Assembly (NCBI GenBank): GCA_945877575.1
Contig: CAMDUE010000006.1
Span: forward strand, 1 to 32,766
Direction: 5' to 3'
DNA from: Chitinophaga pinensis
GTDB lineage: Bacteria; Bacteroidota; Bacteroidia; NS11-12g; UBA955
DNA length: 32,766 nt
Under the pieces are notes generated by a model that was given only the letters and a program-made list of their open reading frames with translations, did no database searches and had not been told where the DNA came from. Positions 25,301 through 32,766 of the stretch are shown piece after piece. Position 1 is the stretch's first letter. Each line of letters begins with the position of its first letter. Made by a program: the position numbers and the translations under genes.

Positions 25301-26248
25301 TTATTTGGCCTTAGGCAGTGCAAAACTGAAAACAGAACCTGCACCTTCGGTACTAATTACTTGAATTTTTTCACCGTGTGCGTCAATGATATGTTTACAA
25401 ATACTTAAACCTAGACCGCTACCGCCTGTTTCTCTGTTTCTGTGTGCATCAACCCTGTAAAAACGTTCAAAAATTCGGTTCTGATGTTGCAGCGGTATTC
25501 CAATGCCATTGTCAATAACCTCTACAATGATTTTTTCGCCGGTGTCAGATAACTTGTAATTCGTGGTTCCGCCTTGTTTTCCGTATCTTATTGAGTTAAA
25601 TCCAAGATTGATAAGTACTTGTGTGATTCTGTCGCGGTCGCCAATTACCATGATGCCCGATGTTTTTCCTTGGAAAAACAAGGAAATCTCTTTGTTGGAA
25701 GCCTGTATTTCTAATTCTTCAATGACCTCGTTAATCAACTGACCAAGGTCAAACGGATTTTTTTGGATGTTCAAAACACCACTTTCAAATTTGGTTATTG
25801 AATCTAAATCTTTGACAATTTGTCCCAATCGAGCAGCATTTTTATTGGCTTTTTTCAAAAAGCTATGCATTGTAGCATGGTCAATATCTGGGTCATCCAA
25901 TACGCTTTCAATATATCCTTGAATGGAAAATAACGGGGTTTTGAGTTCGTGCGCTACGTTGCCAATGTAGTCGCGGCGGTAATTTTCAAGTTGTTGCATT
26001 CGTTGCAGTTCCTGCTTTCGAGCTTTGAAAAGCATTTTGAAGGCATCTTCAATGTCTTTGGCTTGGGGATTTATTTTCTCCTCGTAATCATCTTCTTCAG
26101 TTGAAATTAACATTTCAAGATTTCTTAATACTCTAAGTTTACGTTGTTTCCAAACAAAGGTGGCAACCCCTGTTCCCAGGGCAAATGCCAACAATAAAAA
26201 ACTGGCAAGGGTTAAAAATGTAACAGAGATTTCGGCAGATGTGAACAT
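25301..26248 (-). CDS. PhoR-like sensor histidine kinase
   Basis: A 315-residue kinase with one membrane helix (about 8-32), no periplasmic sensor domain and a short cytoplasmic linker. The H-box is VAHELKTPLFSIQGY with His100. The ATPase domain has an N-box INLGFNSIRYG, a G1 box DNGIGI, an F-box FERFYRVD and a G2 box GGSGLGLSI. It resembles PhoR-type phosphate sensors, but no response regulator gene is adjacent; in Bacteroidota the PhoB partner is often elsewhere or upstream. I start at ATG 26248; a TTG one codon upstream is possible. A TATTTTTG element lies 4 nt before the ATG. The gene is divergent from glyS and followed by the helicase gene. Confidence 0.88.
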   Translation of the reverse strand: MFTSAEISVTFLTLASFLLLAFALGTGVATFVWKQRKLRVLRNLEMLISTEEDDYEEKINPQAKDIEDAFKMLFKARKQELQRMQQLENYRRDYIGNVAHELKTPLFSIQGYIESVLDDPDIDHATMHSFLKKANKNAARLGQIVKDLDSITKFESGVLNIQKNPFDLGQLINEVIEELEIQASNKEISLFFQGKTSGIMVIGDRDRITQVLINLGFNSIRYGKQGGTTNYKLSDTGEKIIVEVIDNGIGIPLQHQNRIFERFYRVDAHRNRETGGSGLGLSICKHIIDAHGEKIQVISTEGAGSVFSFALPKAK

Positions 26249-26252
26249 CAAT

Positions 26253-26260
26253 CAAAAATA
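26253..26260 (-). promoter_or_regulatory. -7 element (TATTTTTG) for the PhoR-like kinase gene
   Basis: A perfect TAnnTTTG match on the minus strand, 4 nt upstream of ATG 26248, in the 66-nt divergent region shared with glyS. Confidence 0.6.
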
Positions 26261-26296
26261 AGAACTTCCACCGAAAAAGCATCCCCCCAAAAAAAC

Positions 26297-26304
26297 TATC
26301 TTTG
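26297..26304 (+). promoter_or_regulatory. -7 element (TATCTTTG) for glyS-pgk
   Basis: A perfect TAnnTTTG match, 10 nt upstream of the glyS ATG. The same spacing is seen for lepA and yidC. Confidence 0.68.
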
Positions 26305-26314
26305 CAATTGATTT

Positions 26315-27850
26315 ATGAGCGATTCAAATCTATTCGATAAAATAGTGTCACATGCCAAAGAATATGGCTTTGTGTTTCCATCGAGCGATATTTACGGCGG
26401 ACTTGCAGCTGTTTATGATTACGGGCAAAATGGGGTAGAACTGCGCAATAATTTACGCCAGTTTTGGTACCTGTCAATGACCCGTTTGAATCAAAATATT
26501 GTTGGGCTCGACTCGTCTATTTTTATGCATCCTCGCATTTGGAAAGCTTCGGGTCACGTAGATGGTTTCAATGATCCTATGATTGACAATAAAGACAGTA
26601 AGAAGCGCTACCGTGCTGATGTTTTGATTGAAGATCATCAAGAAAAAATCCGCCAAAAAATTGAAAAAGAAATAGAAAAAGCGGCCAAACGCTTTGGCGA
26701 TACCTTCGATTCAGAAATGTACCGATCCACGAACCCTAGAGTTATGGAATACCAAGCGAAAATTGATCGCATGGATCAGATTCTAAAGGATGGTTTGGAA
26801 TCGGGTAACTTGAATTTAATCAAAGAATTGATTGAGGAAGAAGGAATAGTTTGTCCCATCAGTGGTTCCAAGAATTGGACAGAGGTTCGTCAGTTTAACT
26901 TGATGTACAGCACCCAAATGAATGCCTTGGATGGGGGAGATGATGCATTATATCTTAGACCTGAAACAGCACAAGGAATTTTTGTGAATTATTTGAACGT
27001 GCAAAAAACCGGAAGAATGAAACTTCCTTTCGGAATTGCTCAAACAGGTAAAGCCTTCCGTAACGAAATTGTTGCAAGGCAATTCATCATGCGCATGAAG
27101 GAATTTGAACAGATGGAAATGCAGTTTTTCTGCAAACCAGGCACTGAATTAGAATGGTATAACTACTGGAAAGAACATCGTATGCGTTGGCATAAAGCCC
27201 TCGGAATACCTGAAAATAAATATCGCTTTCACGACCACGTAAAATTGGCTCACTACGCCAATGCGGCCGTTGATATTGAGTTTGATTTTCCCTTTGGATT
27301 TAAAGAAGTGGAAGGTATTCACTCCCGTACCGATTTTGACTTGGGTAAACACGAAGAATTCTCGGGTAAAAAACTACGTTACTTTGACCCCGAAACCAAT
27401 GAAAGCTTTATTCCTTATGTAGTCGAAACTTCCATAGGATTAGATCGTCTCTTTTTACTTGTTTTATCAAATGCTTTCCAAGAGGAAACAGTTGATGATG
27501 ACACTCGCACAGTCTTGAAATTACACCCTGCCATTGCTCCTGTAAAGTGTGCCATATTGCCTTTGGTAAAAAAGGATGGATTGCCAGAACTTGCTGAAAA
27601 AATATACGAAGAACTTCGATTTGACTTTAATGTTTTCATTGAAGACAAAGACAGCATAGGCAAACGCTACCGTAGAATGGATGCAATAGGCACTCCCTTC
27701 TGCGTGACGGTTGATCACGATAGTTTAAATGATCAAAAAGTGACCATCAGACACCGCGATACCATGGAACAGGAAAGAGTTTCAATTTCTGAATTACACG
27801 CAATTTTGAGCAAAGAAACATCCATGAGTTCATTGTTAAAATCAATATAA
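26315..27850 (+). CDS. glyS: Glycyl-tRNA synthetase, single-chain dimeric type
   Basis: A 511-residue class II synthetase that charges tRNA-Gly. Motif 2 is visible in [20 protein letters not shown], with RPETAQGIF before it and the motif 3 segment [13 protein letters not shown] near residue 371. The C-terminal anticodon-binding domain includes [15 protein letters not shown]. It is the alpha2-type enzyme (also called GlyQS in other taxa), not the alpha2beta2 form, and is usual for Bacteroidota. pgk starts 10 nt downstream without a visible promoter, so they form an operon. Confidence 0.95.
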   Translation: MSDSNLFDKIVSHAKEYGFVFPSSDIYGGLAAVYDYGQNGVELRNNLRQFWYLSMTRLNQNIVGLDSSIFMHPRIWKASGHVDGFNDPMIDNKDSKKRYRADVLIEDHQEKIRQKIEKEIEKAAKRFGDTFDSEMYRSTNPRVMEYQAKIDRMDQILKDGLESGNLNLIKELIEEEGIVCPISGSKNWTEVRQFNLMYSTQMNALDGGDDALYLRPETAQGIFVNYLNVQKTGRMKLPFGIAQTGKAFRNEIVARQFIMRMKEFEQMEMQFFCKPGTELEWYNYWKEHRMRWHKALGIPENKYRFHDHVKLAHYANAAVDIEFDFPFGFKEVEGIHSRTDFDLGKHEEFSGKKLRYFDPETNESFIPYVVETSIGLDRLFLLVLSNAFQEETVDDDTRTVLKLHPAIAPVKCAILPLVKKDGLPELAEKIYEELRFDFNVFIEDKDSIGKRYRRMDAIGTPFCVTVDHDSLNDQKVTIRHRDTMEQERVSISELHAILSKETSMSSLLKSI

Positions 27851-27860
27851 TAAGTTAGTT

Positions 27861-29048
27861 ATGAATAATACCCTAGATCAGTTTTCATTTGAAGGTGAAC
27901 GCGTTTTGATGCGCGTGGATTTCAACGTTCCGTTGGATACTCAGTTTCAAATAACCGATGATTCTCGAATGAGAGCGGCTGTTCCGTCCATTCAAAAAAT
28001 ATTGAAAGATGGCGGAAGCGTTATCATTATGAGTCATTTAGGTAGACCCAAAGACGGTCCTAATCCAGATTTTTCGCTAAAACACATAGTTTCGCATTTG
28101 TCAACTTTGCTTAATGCACCGGTACATTTTGCCGATGACTGCATTGGTGAACAAGCCGCTCATAAATCATCGGCGTTGCATGCTGGTGAGGTTTTATTGC
28201 TTGAAAACCTTCGTTTTTACAAAGAAGAAACTAAAGGTGATGTTGATTTTGCCAAGAAATTAGCCTCTCTCGGAACGTTCTACGTGAACGATGCTTTCGG
28301 TACAGCACATAGAGCACATGCTTCTACATCTATCATTGCGCAGTTTTTTCAAGGAAAACGAGCTTTTGGGTATGTTATGGGCAAGGAAGTGGCTAATGCT
28401 GAAAAGGTAATGAGCAATCCTCAACGTCCATTTACTGCCATCGTAGGGGGTGCAAAAGTGAGCGATAAAATTCTCATTGTAGAAAATCTATTAAACGTTG
28501 CTGATCACATCATCATTGGCGGTGGTATGGCTTATACCTTTTTCAAAGCTCAGGGTGGATCTATTGGGAATTCTCTTTGCGAAGATGAGCGTTTAGAAAC
28601 TTGTCGTGAAATTCTATCAAAAGCCGCTGAAAAAGGCGTGAAGGTTCATTTGCCCATTGATTCAGTAGTAGCCAATAAGTTTGCAGCAGATGCAGATACA
28701 TCTAATGAACCTTCTTTTTCTATTTCCGATGGATGGATGGGCTTAGACATAGGAACCACAGCAGCTCAAGAATTTGCAGCTGTGATTTCCTCAAGTAAAA
28801 CCATTCTTTGGAATGGACCAATGGGAGTTTTTGAAATGCCCGCCTTTGAAAATGGAACCAAGTCGGTTGCTGAGGCCGTTGCCCTGGCAACGGATGCAGG
28901 TGCATTTAGCCTAATTGGTGGCGGTGACAGCGCAGCAGCAGTATACAAATTTGGCTACGAATCTCGAGTGAGCTATGTAAGCACCGGCGGCGGAGCCTTA
29001 TTAGAATATTTCGAAGGCAAAGAATTGCCAGGAATAGCGGCTATTTAG
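27861..29048 (+). CDS. pgk: Phosphoglycerate kinase
   Basis: A 395-residue glycolytic enzyme transferring phosphate from 1,3-bisphosphoglycerate to ADP. The N-domain has [11 protein letters not shown] and [11 protein letters not shown], the hinge and C-domain have [22 protein letters not shown] and the nucleotide-binding [15 protein letters not shown]. Length and motifs are normal. It lies 10 nt after glyS. Immediately downstream is a 204-bp run of heptanucleotide repeats instead of a recognisable terminator. Confidence 0.97.
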   Translation: MNNTLDQFSFEGERVLMRVDFNVPLDTQFQITDDSRMRAAVPSIQKILKDGGSVIIMSHLGRPKDGPNPDFSLKHIVSHLSTLLNAPVHFADDCIGEQAAHKSSALHAGEVLLLENLRFYKEETKGDVDFAKKLASLGTFYVNDAFGTAHRAHASTSIIAQFFQGKRAFGYVMGKEVANAEKVMSNPQRPFTAIVGGAKVSDKILIVENLLNVADHIIIGGGMAYTFFKAQGGSIGNSLCEDERLETCREILSKAAEKGVKVHLPIDSVVANKFAADADTSNEPSFSISDGWMGLDIGTTAAQEFAAVISSSKTILWNGPMGVFEMPAFENGTKSVAEAVALATDAGAFSLIGGGDSAAAVYKFGYESRVSYVSTGGGALLEYFEGKELPGIAAI

Positions 29049-29063
29049 TCGATGGTCTAGTGA

Positions 29064-29154
29064 CGGGGGCCGGGAGTCGGGAGCCGGGAGTCGGGAGTCG
29101 GGAGTCGGGAGTCGGGAGTCGGGAGTCGGGAGTCGGGAGTCGGGAGTCGGGTTT
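29064..29154 (+). repeat. Tandem heptamer array CGGGAGT with G-quadruplex potential
   Basis: Eleven contiguous 7-bp units occupy 29071-29147: ten are CGGGAGT and the second is CGGGAGC. Degenerate units flank them (CGGGGGC at 29064 and CGGGTTT at 29148). Every unit gives a GGG run separated by a 4-nt loop, the pattern of a G-quadruplex on the plus (pgk-sense) strand. No spacer sequences exist, so it is not CRISPR. Confidence 0.95.
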
Positions 29155-29164
29155 CGGCTGACGG

Positions 29165-29192
29165 GTCTCTAGTCTCAAGTCTCTAGTCCCGT
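29165..29192 (+). repeat. Short heptamer array GTCTCTA/GTCTCAA
   Basis: Four 7-bp units lie in a row: GTCTCTA, GTCTCAA, GTCTCTA and the degenerate GTCCCGT. It links the CGGGAGT array with the TACC array. Confidence 0.8.
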
Positions 29193-29267
29193 TACCAAGT
29201 ACCATCTACCATCTACCAATTACCAGGTACCAGGTACCAGGTACCAGGTACTCGGTACCTTGTACCA
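29191..29267 (+). repeat. Tandem heptamer array based on GGTACCA
   Basis: Eleven 7-bp units occupy exactly 77 bp. Almost all share a TACC core: GTTACCA, AGTACCA, TCTACCA twice, ATTACCA, GGTACCA three times, then GGTACTC, GGTACCT and TGTACCA. GGTACC is self-complementary, so the array can fold on itself. The remaining bases to 29304 show no feature except the unrecognised promoter of the next gene. Confidence 0.92.
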
Positions 29268-29304
29268 ATATAAAACCATTTTGAATTAATTACGTTAAGT
29301 AAGT

Positions 29305-29814
29305 ATGCCTTTTAAAAATGCTAGAGCCGTAATTTCGGTGTTCGTGTTATTTGCGATGAGCTCTTTTGGGGTGAATACGTTTGATGCTCAGATTAGAGAT
29401 TTGTATTTGAAGGCGTTGAAATCAGATAAAGAGATTGATGCATTCAAGAAAAAGTCGGAGGCAGCGATAAAACATCCCCTAGGAAGAGCCTATTACGGTA
29501 CAGCTTTGGCTTTGGAAGCTCGGGCAAGCAGCTGGGTAGGCACCAAGGTGGAATTAGCCAAAAAGGCATCGCAGAATTTGAATACAGCTGTATTGCAAAG
29601 TCCTCAAGATTTTGAAATTCGATTTCTTAGATTCAGTTTTGAACACAATGTGCCGAGCATGTTGGGATTATCCAGTCATACTGTTGATGATAAAGCGTTT
29701 TTATTGAATTTTAAGGGAGCAAAACCTCCCATAAAAACGGTCATCAGCGGATTTTTAAGCAAATGTGAAGATTTCACAGAAGCGGAAAAAGCGAAACTTC
29801 TGAAAGGTTTATAA
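29305..29814 (+). CDS. Small secreted protein of unknown function
   Basis: A 169-residue protein with a signal peptide (about 1-28, VISVFVLFAMSSFGVNTFDA). The rest is helical, with YGTALALEARASSWVGTKVE followed by LAKKASQNLNTAVLQSPQDFEIRF split around residue 90, which resembles a pair of TPR-like helices, and then a segment with FSFEHNVPSMLGLS. I recall similar small periplasmic proteins in Bacteroidota but none with a known role. It lies alone between the repeat arrays and the convergent corA gene (15-nt gap). No clear -7 element is seen, and the repeats directly upstream could influence its expression. Confidence 0.65.
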   Translation: MPFKNARAVISVFVLFAMSSFGVNTFDAQIRDLYLKALKSDKEIDAFKKKSEAAIKHPLGRAYYGTALALEARASSWVGTKVELAKKASQNLNTAVLQSPQDFEIRFLRFSFEHNVPSMLGLSSHTVDDKAFLLNFKGAKPPIKTVISGFLSKCEDFTEAEKAKLLKGL

Positions 29815-29829
29815 ACTCAATTACGAAAT

Positions 29830-30780
29830 TTAAAGCCAACGTCTGCGGCGGAAGAAATAGAGCGTGCCTAACGAAGACAATATCATCACACCAACGGCAT
29901 AGGTGAAGCCATATTTCCATTGGAAGGCATCGATGTGAGCGAAATTCATGCCGTATATGGATGCTATTAGTGTTGGAGGCATGAAGATGACGCTGGCAAC
30001 AGTGAATATTTTTATGATTTTATTCTGTTCAATGTTTACCAAACCTAAAAAGGTATTTTGTAGGTATTCCAATCGCTGGAACGTAAAGTTTGCGTGATCT
30101 ATCAGTGAGCTAATGTCTTTGATTACAATTCTCAAACGTTCATAATCTTCACCCTCAAATTCTCTGCTTTTTAAAATTGCAGAAACCACCCGTTGTTTAT
30201 CGACCGCATTTTGACGAATTTCCATGGTGAGTTCTTGCACCCTGGTGATTTTCAAAATTAGTTTTTCGTCTGGGTTTCCTCCGTAAGAGACTGTTTTTGA
30301 TAATTCAGCTACTTGACGGGAAAGGTTTTCCAATAAATCAGCATCGTTATCTACTCCCACCTCCAAGAGGGTGGCCATGATTTGCTTCCCGGAATGGAAA
30401 AATCTGCCTGTACCTTTTATTTTCTTGACGCAATCTGAGAATGCGTTTAGGTCGGCATCTCTGTAGGTGAACAATATTTCATCTTGAAGGATGAATGATA
30501 CCGCATTTGAAATAAAATGATCTGCCTCTGGAGCAAGTTTTAGAAAGTTGCTGTTGGCAATGATTTCATCATCAGTTTCAAAATAGCGAGAAGATGACTC
30601 AATCTCAATTTGTTCTTGTCTAGACTGAAATTTGAATTCGAAATTTGCCTCAACATCAGCAATTTCTGTAGCCGTTGGATTTTGAAGATCAATCCATACC
30701 AATCCATCCATAGTCTCTAATTGAGACAAGGATTGCACTTTGTGCACTCGATTTTGTCGTTTGTAGTAAACGCGCATCAT
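29830..30780 (-). CDS. corA: CorA-type magnesium/cobalt channel
   Basis: A 316-residue protein (316 or 315, as two ATG codons are adjacent). The long N-terminal cytoplasmic domain precedes two C-terminal membrane helices; the first ends with the diagnostic YGMNF, which forms the selectivity ring, and the second ends in the basic tail FRRRRWL. CorA forms pentameric channels for Mg2+ uptake. A longer in-frame start at 30945 would overlap the DUF2752 gene by about 100 bp and include unconserved residues, so I reject it. A TACCTTTG -7 element 43 nt upstream supports the shorter start. Confidence 0.92.
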   Translation of the reverse strand: MMRVYYKRQNRVHKVQSLSQLETMDGLVWIDLQNPTATEIADVEANFEFKFQSRQEQIEIESSSRYFETDDEIIANSNFLKLAPEADHFISNAVSFILQDEILFTYRDADLNAFSDCVKKIKGTGRFFHSGKQIMATLLEVGVDNDADLLENLSRQVAELSKTVSYGGNPDEKLILKITRVQELTMEIRQNAVDKQRVVSAILKSREFEGEDYERLRIVIKDISSLIDHANFTFQRLEYLQNTFLGLVNIEQNKIIKIFTVASVIFMPPTLIASIYGMNFAHIDAFQWKYGFTYAVGVMILSSLGTLYFFRRRRWL

Positions 30781-30823
30781 TTTTATTGCAACTTCGAGGT
30801 TCGGCTTCCATTTTTTGGAGTTG

Positions 30824-30831
30824 CAAAGGTA
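30824..30831 (-). promoter_or_regulatory. -7 element (TACCTTTG) for corA
   Basis: A perfect TAnnTTTG match on the minus strand, in the gap between the DUF2752 gene and corA. It implies a leader of about 40 nt, which shows no magnesium riboswitch that I can recognise. Confidence 0.6.
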
Positions 30832-30842
30832 GGATTTTTTAC

Positions 30843-31163
30843 TTAAAAGTGTTCTTGAAAATATTTCCAAGATTTTCTTACCTCCTGTATGTAGAGGAGG
30901 CTCAACAAGGGTACAACCAAAATGAACATTTTGTTGTAATTCCAAGCGGTTTTAAAGTCTAAATGTATGCAGTGTTGCACTGCCCGGGTAATTCCGCAAC
31001 CGGGGCAATCAATATCAGTAATTAACTTACTGATGCAAATAGTTGGGCCTTGGTCAAAGAAATTGACGGGCAGAAAAATGAGAACAAAAGGCATTAAAAC
31101 AATAAGAACCCTGTAGAGGGTTCTTATTGAAGATCTAATATTTAGTTTTTTAATGGCTTGCAT
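30843..31163 (-). CDS. DUF2752 membrane protein
   Basis: A 106-residue protein with two or three membrane helices (about 17-35 and 78-92) and the DUF2752 signature CPGCGITRAVQHCIHLDF, in which the two cysteines of CPGC could bind metal or form a disulfide. Its function is unknown. Its ATG shares one base with the stop of the TM2-domain gene (a TAATG junction), so the pair is translationally coupled and probably works together in the membrane. Confidence 0.85.
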   Translation of the reverse strand: MQAIKKLNIRSSIRTLYRVLIVLMPFVLIFLPVNFFDQGPTICISKLITDIDCPGCGITRAVQHCIHLDFKTAWNYNKMFILVVPLLSLLYIQEVRKSWKYFQEHF

Positions 31164-31750
31164 TAAGCATCTGGATTTCTACCCAAATCGCCAGTTAAAA
31201 TACGAATCAAGTCAATTAAAGCCCAGATTCCGCAACCTCCAGCTGTGATTAACTGTAGAATACCAATAGTGGTGTAACCAAGATAAAATCTGTGAATTCC
31301 AAGGTAACCCAAGAAGAAGCACAAAATTGCAGCAATGATCATCTCATTGTCATCCAATCCACCTGCAGTAGCAGCCTCTGCTTTAGATATTGATTGTTCT
31401 TTAACGGGCGCATTTTGATCCATTTTTGCTACTTTCTTAGCAATTTGTTTGATTGCAACTTTTTCAACTGCATTGAATTTGTGAGTTTTTGATGCCTCAT
31501 TAACAGCTGTTTCAAACTGCTCTGTGTAAGTAGCAGTATTGCTTTCAGCGATTGATGGAGTTTCATCAATGACTAAAGTCTGAGTTGTGTTCTTTTCAGC
31601 AGTAGCTGTCGCTTCTGTTTTTGTTGAATTTGATTTCTTAGAATCTGTTCCCCATCCGCCTCCAAAAGCAGAAGAAGTACGTTCAACGGTAGTAGAGCAA
31701 CCGGCAAAAACCATGGCTGCAACGGTAAATAATAGGAAGTTTTGTTTCAT
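31163..31750 (-). CDS. TM2-domain lipoprotein
   Basis: A 195-residue protein. The signal sequence MKQNFLLFTVAAMVFAGC has a lipobox with Cys18 as the lipid anchor. A Ser/Thr/Ala-rich disordered stretch follows (about 20-120), and then a TM2 domain: two helices, IIAAILCFFLGYLGIHRFYL and IGILQLITAGGCGIWALIDL, with the DRF-like HRFYLG turn. TM2 proteins are widespread but poorly understood. I start at ATG 31750; an in-frame start 16 codons upstream lacks a signal sequence pattern. It is coupled with DUF2752 downstream, a frequent pair in Bacteroidota. Confidence 0.85.
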   Translation of the reverse strand: MKQNFLLFTVAAMVFAGCSTTVERTSSAFGGGWGTDSKKSNSTKTEATATAEKNTTQTLVIDETPSIAESNTATYTEQFETAVNEASKTHKFNAVEKVAIKQIAKKVAKMDQNAPVKEQSISKAEAATAGGLDDNEMIIAAILCFFLGYLGIHRFYLGYTTIGILQLITAGGCGIWALIDLIRILTGDLGRNPDA

Positions 31751-31808
31751 AAAAGATAGATTACTTTGGCAAATTAGTAAAAAATCCTGTAAAATCAATT
31801 CTTAGAAT

Positions 31809-32766
31809 CTATAAGTTCTTCATGAAAATTCCATAGGCGTTTGATTTGATAGCCTTATTGATCTTAACGTCTTTATTCAAAGTAATAAAGTAGCTGTATT
31901 CTTTGTCTTCTCCTAACCAATTAACTTCCAAATTGCTTAAATGATTGTTTTTCCAAATTACAATGAAATATTTTCCTTGATATTCAATCATGCATGATTT
32001 TGGCAATCTGAAGCAATCAATGCCTTTGATTTTTATTATGCCCTTTACAGCTTCCCCTTCAATAAAATTCAATGAATTCATTTTTGTATTTATCAGACAA
32101 CTTCCATTTTCGCTTAGAATGGCATCTTTTGATGATATTATTCCTGTGGCTGTGATTTCACTGTTTCCAATTGTTGAAATTAGAATAGGTGCACCAATAG
32201 GTATTTTATCAATGTCCTTGTCAAATGCATTGAACTGTGCATAAGAACTGTTTATTCCGGTTAATTGAAAAGCCTTTTTCTCTGCTGACAAATAAGATCC
32301 ATTTGAACATTGAATAGAAGTGATTTTACCCGTAAATGGAGCGCAAAAAGCAATTCTACTTTTCAAAGATTCTGCAGTGACATTTTGAGGGTGTATTCCT
32401 ATGAATTCAACTTCATGTTTGGTGCTGGCCAATTGAATTTCAATATTGTTTACTTTGAATTCAGCCTCCTCCAATTCTTTCTTTGAAACCGACTGTCCTA
32501 ACGGAAGTTGTTTTAAACGAGATAAGTTTGTGCGCTCATAACGCAATTGGTTTTGAAGATGAAGATAATTTTTTTGAATTTCAAGGTACTGTGAATTTTC
32601 AAAATAACATAAGATTTCACCTCTCTTTACTTGATCACCAGTAATTTTATTAAGTTGTATAATTTTTCCTCCTAGAGGAATGGTGACTTCCAATTTTTCG
32701 TTGGGAGCGATTTGGGCTTTTCCAAATAATTCTATTGAAGATTGATAACTAGCAGTTTCAATTGAT
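31809..32766 (-). CDS. RND-type efflux periplasmic adaptor (HlyD/CzcB family), partial
   Basis: The C-terminal 318 residues of a gene that begins beyond the right edge; the frame stays open to base 32766. The biotinyl-lipoyl half-motifs flank a coiled-coil hairpin: TIPLGGKIIQLNKITGDQVK comes first, then the helices (YLEIQKNYLHLQNQLRYERT and SKKELEEAEFKVNNIEIQLA), then FCAPFTGKITSIQCSNGSYL. A beta-barrel domain and membrane-proximal domain follow. Such adaptors link an inner-membrane RND pump, often a heavy-metal efflux pump of the CzcA/CusA type, to an outer-membrane channel. No clear metal-binding motif is visible here. The pump gene should follow or precede outside this window. Confidence 0.82.
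   Translation of the reverse strand, partial: SIETASYQSSIELFGKAQIAPNEKLEVTIPLGGKIIQLNKITGDQVKRGEILCYFENSQYLEIQKNYLHLQNQLRYERTNLSRLKQLPLGQSVSKKELEEAEFKVNNIEIQLASTKHEVEFIGIHPQNVTAESLKSRIAFCAPFTGKITSIQCSNGSYLSAEKKAFQLTGINSSYAQFNAFDKDIDKIPIGAPILISTIGNSEITATGIISSKDAILSENGSCLINTKMNSLNFIEGEAVKGIIKIKGIDCFRLPKSCMIEYQGKYFIVIWKNNHLSNLEVNWLGEDKEYSYFITLNKDVKINKAIKSNAYGIFMKNL

Noticed and set aside
29064-29267. CRISPR-like array
   Set aside because: Units are 7 bp and contiguous, with no spacers and no cas genes in the window.
30781-30945. N-terminal extension of the CorA protein by 55 residues
   Set aside because: It overlaps the DUF2752 gene, contains no CorA-like sequence, and crosses the -7 element at 30824-30831; the ATG pair at 30775-30780 fits better.

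Overview
This window looks like a chromosomal segment from a member of the Bacteroidota, probably the class Flavobacteriia. The reasons are a type IX secretion C-terminal sorting domain at the left edge, many perfect TAnnTTTG (-7) promoter elements just upstream of start codons, an AT-rich composition, the long acidic/alanine tail on ribosomal protein S16, an epsilon subunit of ATP synthase reduced to its N-terminal domain, and a single-chain glycyl-tRNA synthetase. I cannot name a genus. Most of the window is ordinary housekeeping sequence; two regions are accessory in character.

Layout. 1-4.4 kb: end of a T9SS cargo gene with its terminator, an MCE/MlaD-type lipid transport protein, a lycopene cyclase-domain protein coupled to an ECF sigma factor, and atpC-atpD. 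4.4-9.9 kb: yidC converging on dprA, then lepA and an Sfp-type phosphopantetheinyl transferase. 9.9-12.3 kb (plus strand): a WD40 protein, a predicted secreted or outer-membrane protein, and dcd. 12.3-16.0 kb (minus strand): a tight operon rpsP-rimM-trmD-exonuclease-pseudouridine synthase-YkgJ-type cysteine cluster protein.

16.2-22.85 kb (plus strand): the most interesting region. It holds a NarL/FixJ response regulator, a 7TM kinase-like protein whose ATP-binding domain appears dead and whose H-box has lost its acidic neighbour, a second 7TM kinase (7TMR-DISM type) with all catalytic boxes, and then two predicted secreted/envelope proteins of unknown function. A near-perfect NarL-like 7-2-7 inverted repeat sits just upstream of the first envelope gene, at a spacing that would suit an activator. 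I read this as a candidate signal-response unit with its own effector genes.

22.9-26.3 kb (minus strand): a PcrA/UvrD helicase and a PhoR-like orphan histidine kinase. 26.3-29.05 kb: glyS and pgk. 29.06-29.27 kb: three adjacent families of heptanucleotide repeat; the first is a GGG-N4 array able to form G-quadruplexes. 29.3-32.8 kb: a small secreted protein, a CorA-type magnesium channel, a DUF2752-TM2 pair, and the C-terminal part of an RND-type periplasmic adaptor running off the right edge.

A theme across the window is how close the -7 element lies to the start codon. In several genes only 4-6 nt separate it from the ATG/GTG, which implies leaderless or almost leaderless mRNAs. No tRNA, rRNA, CRISPR array, insertion sequence or phage gene was seen.
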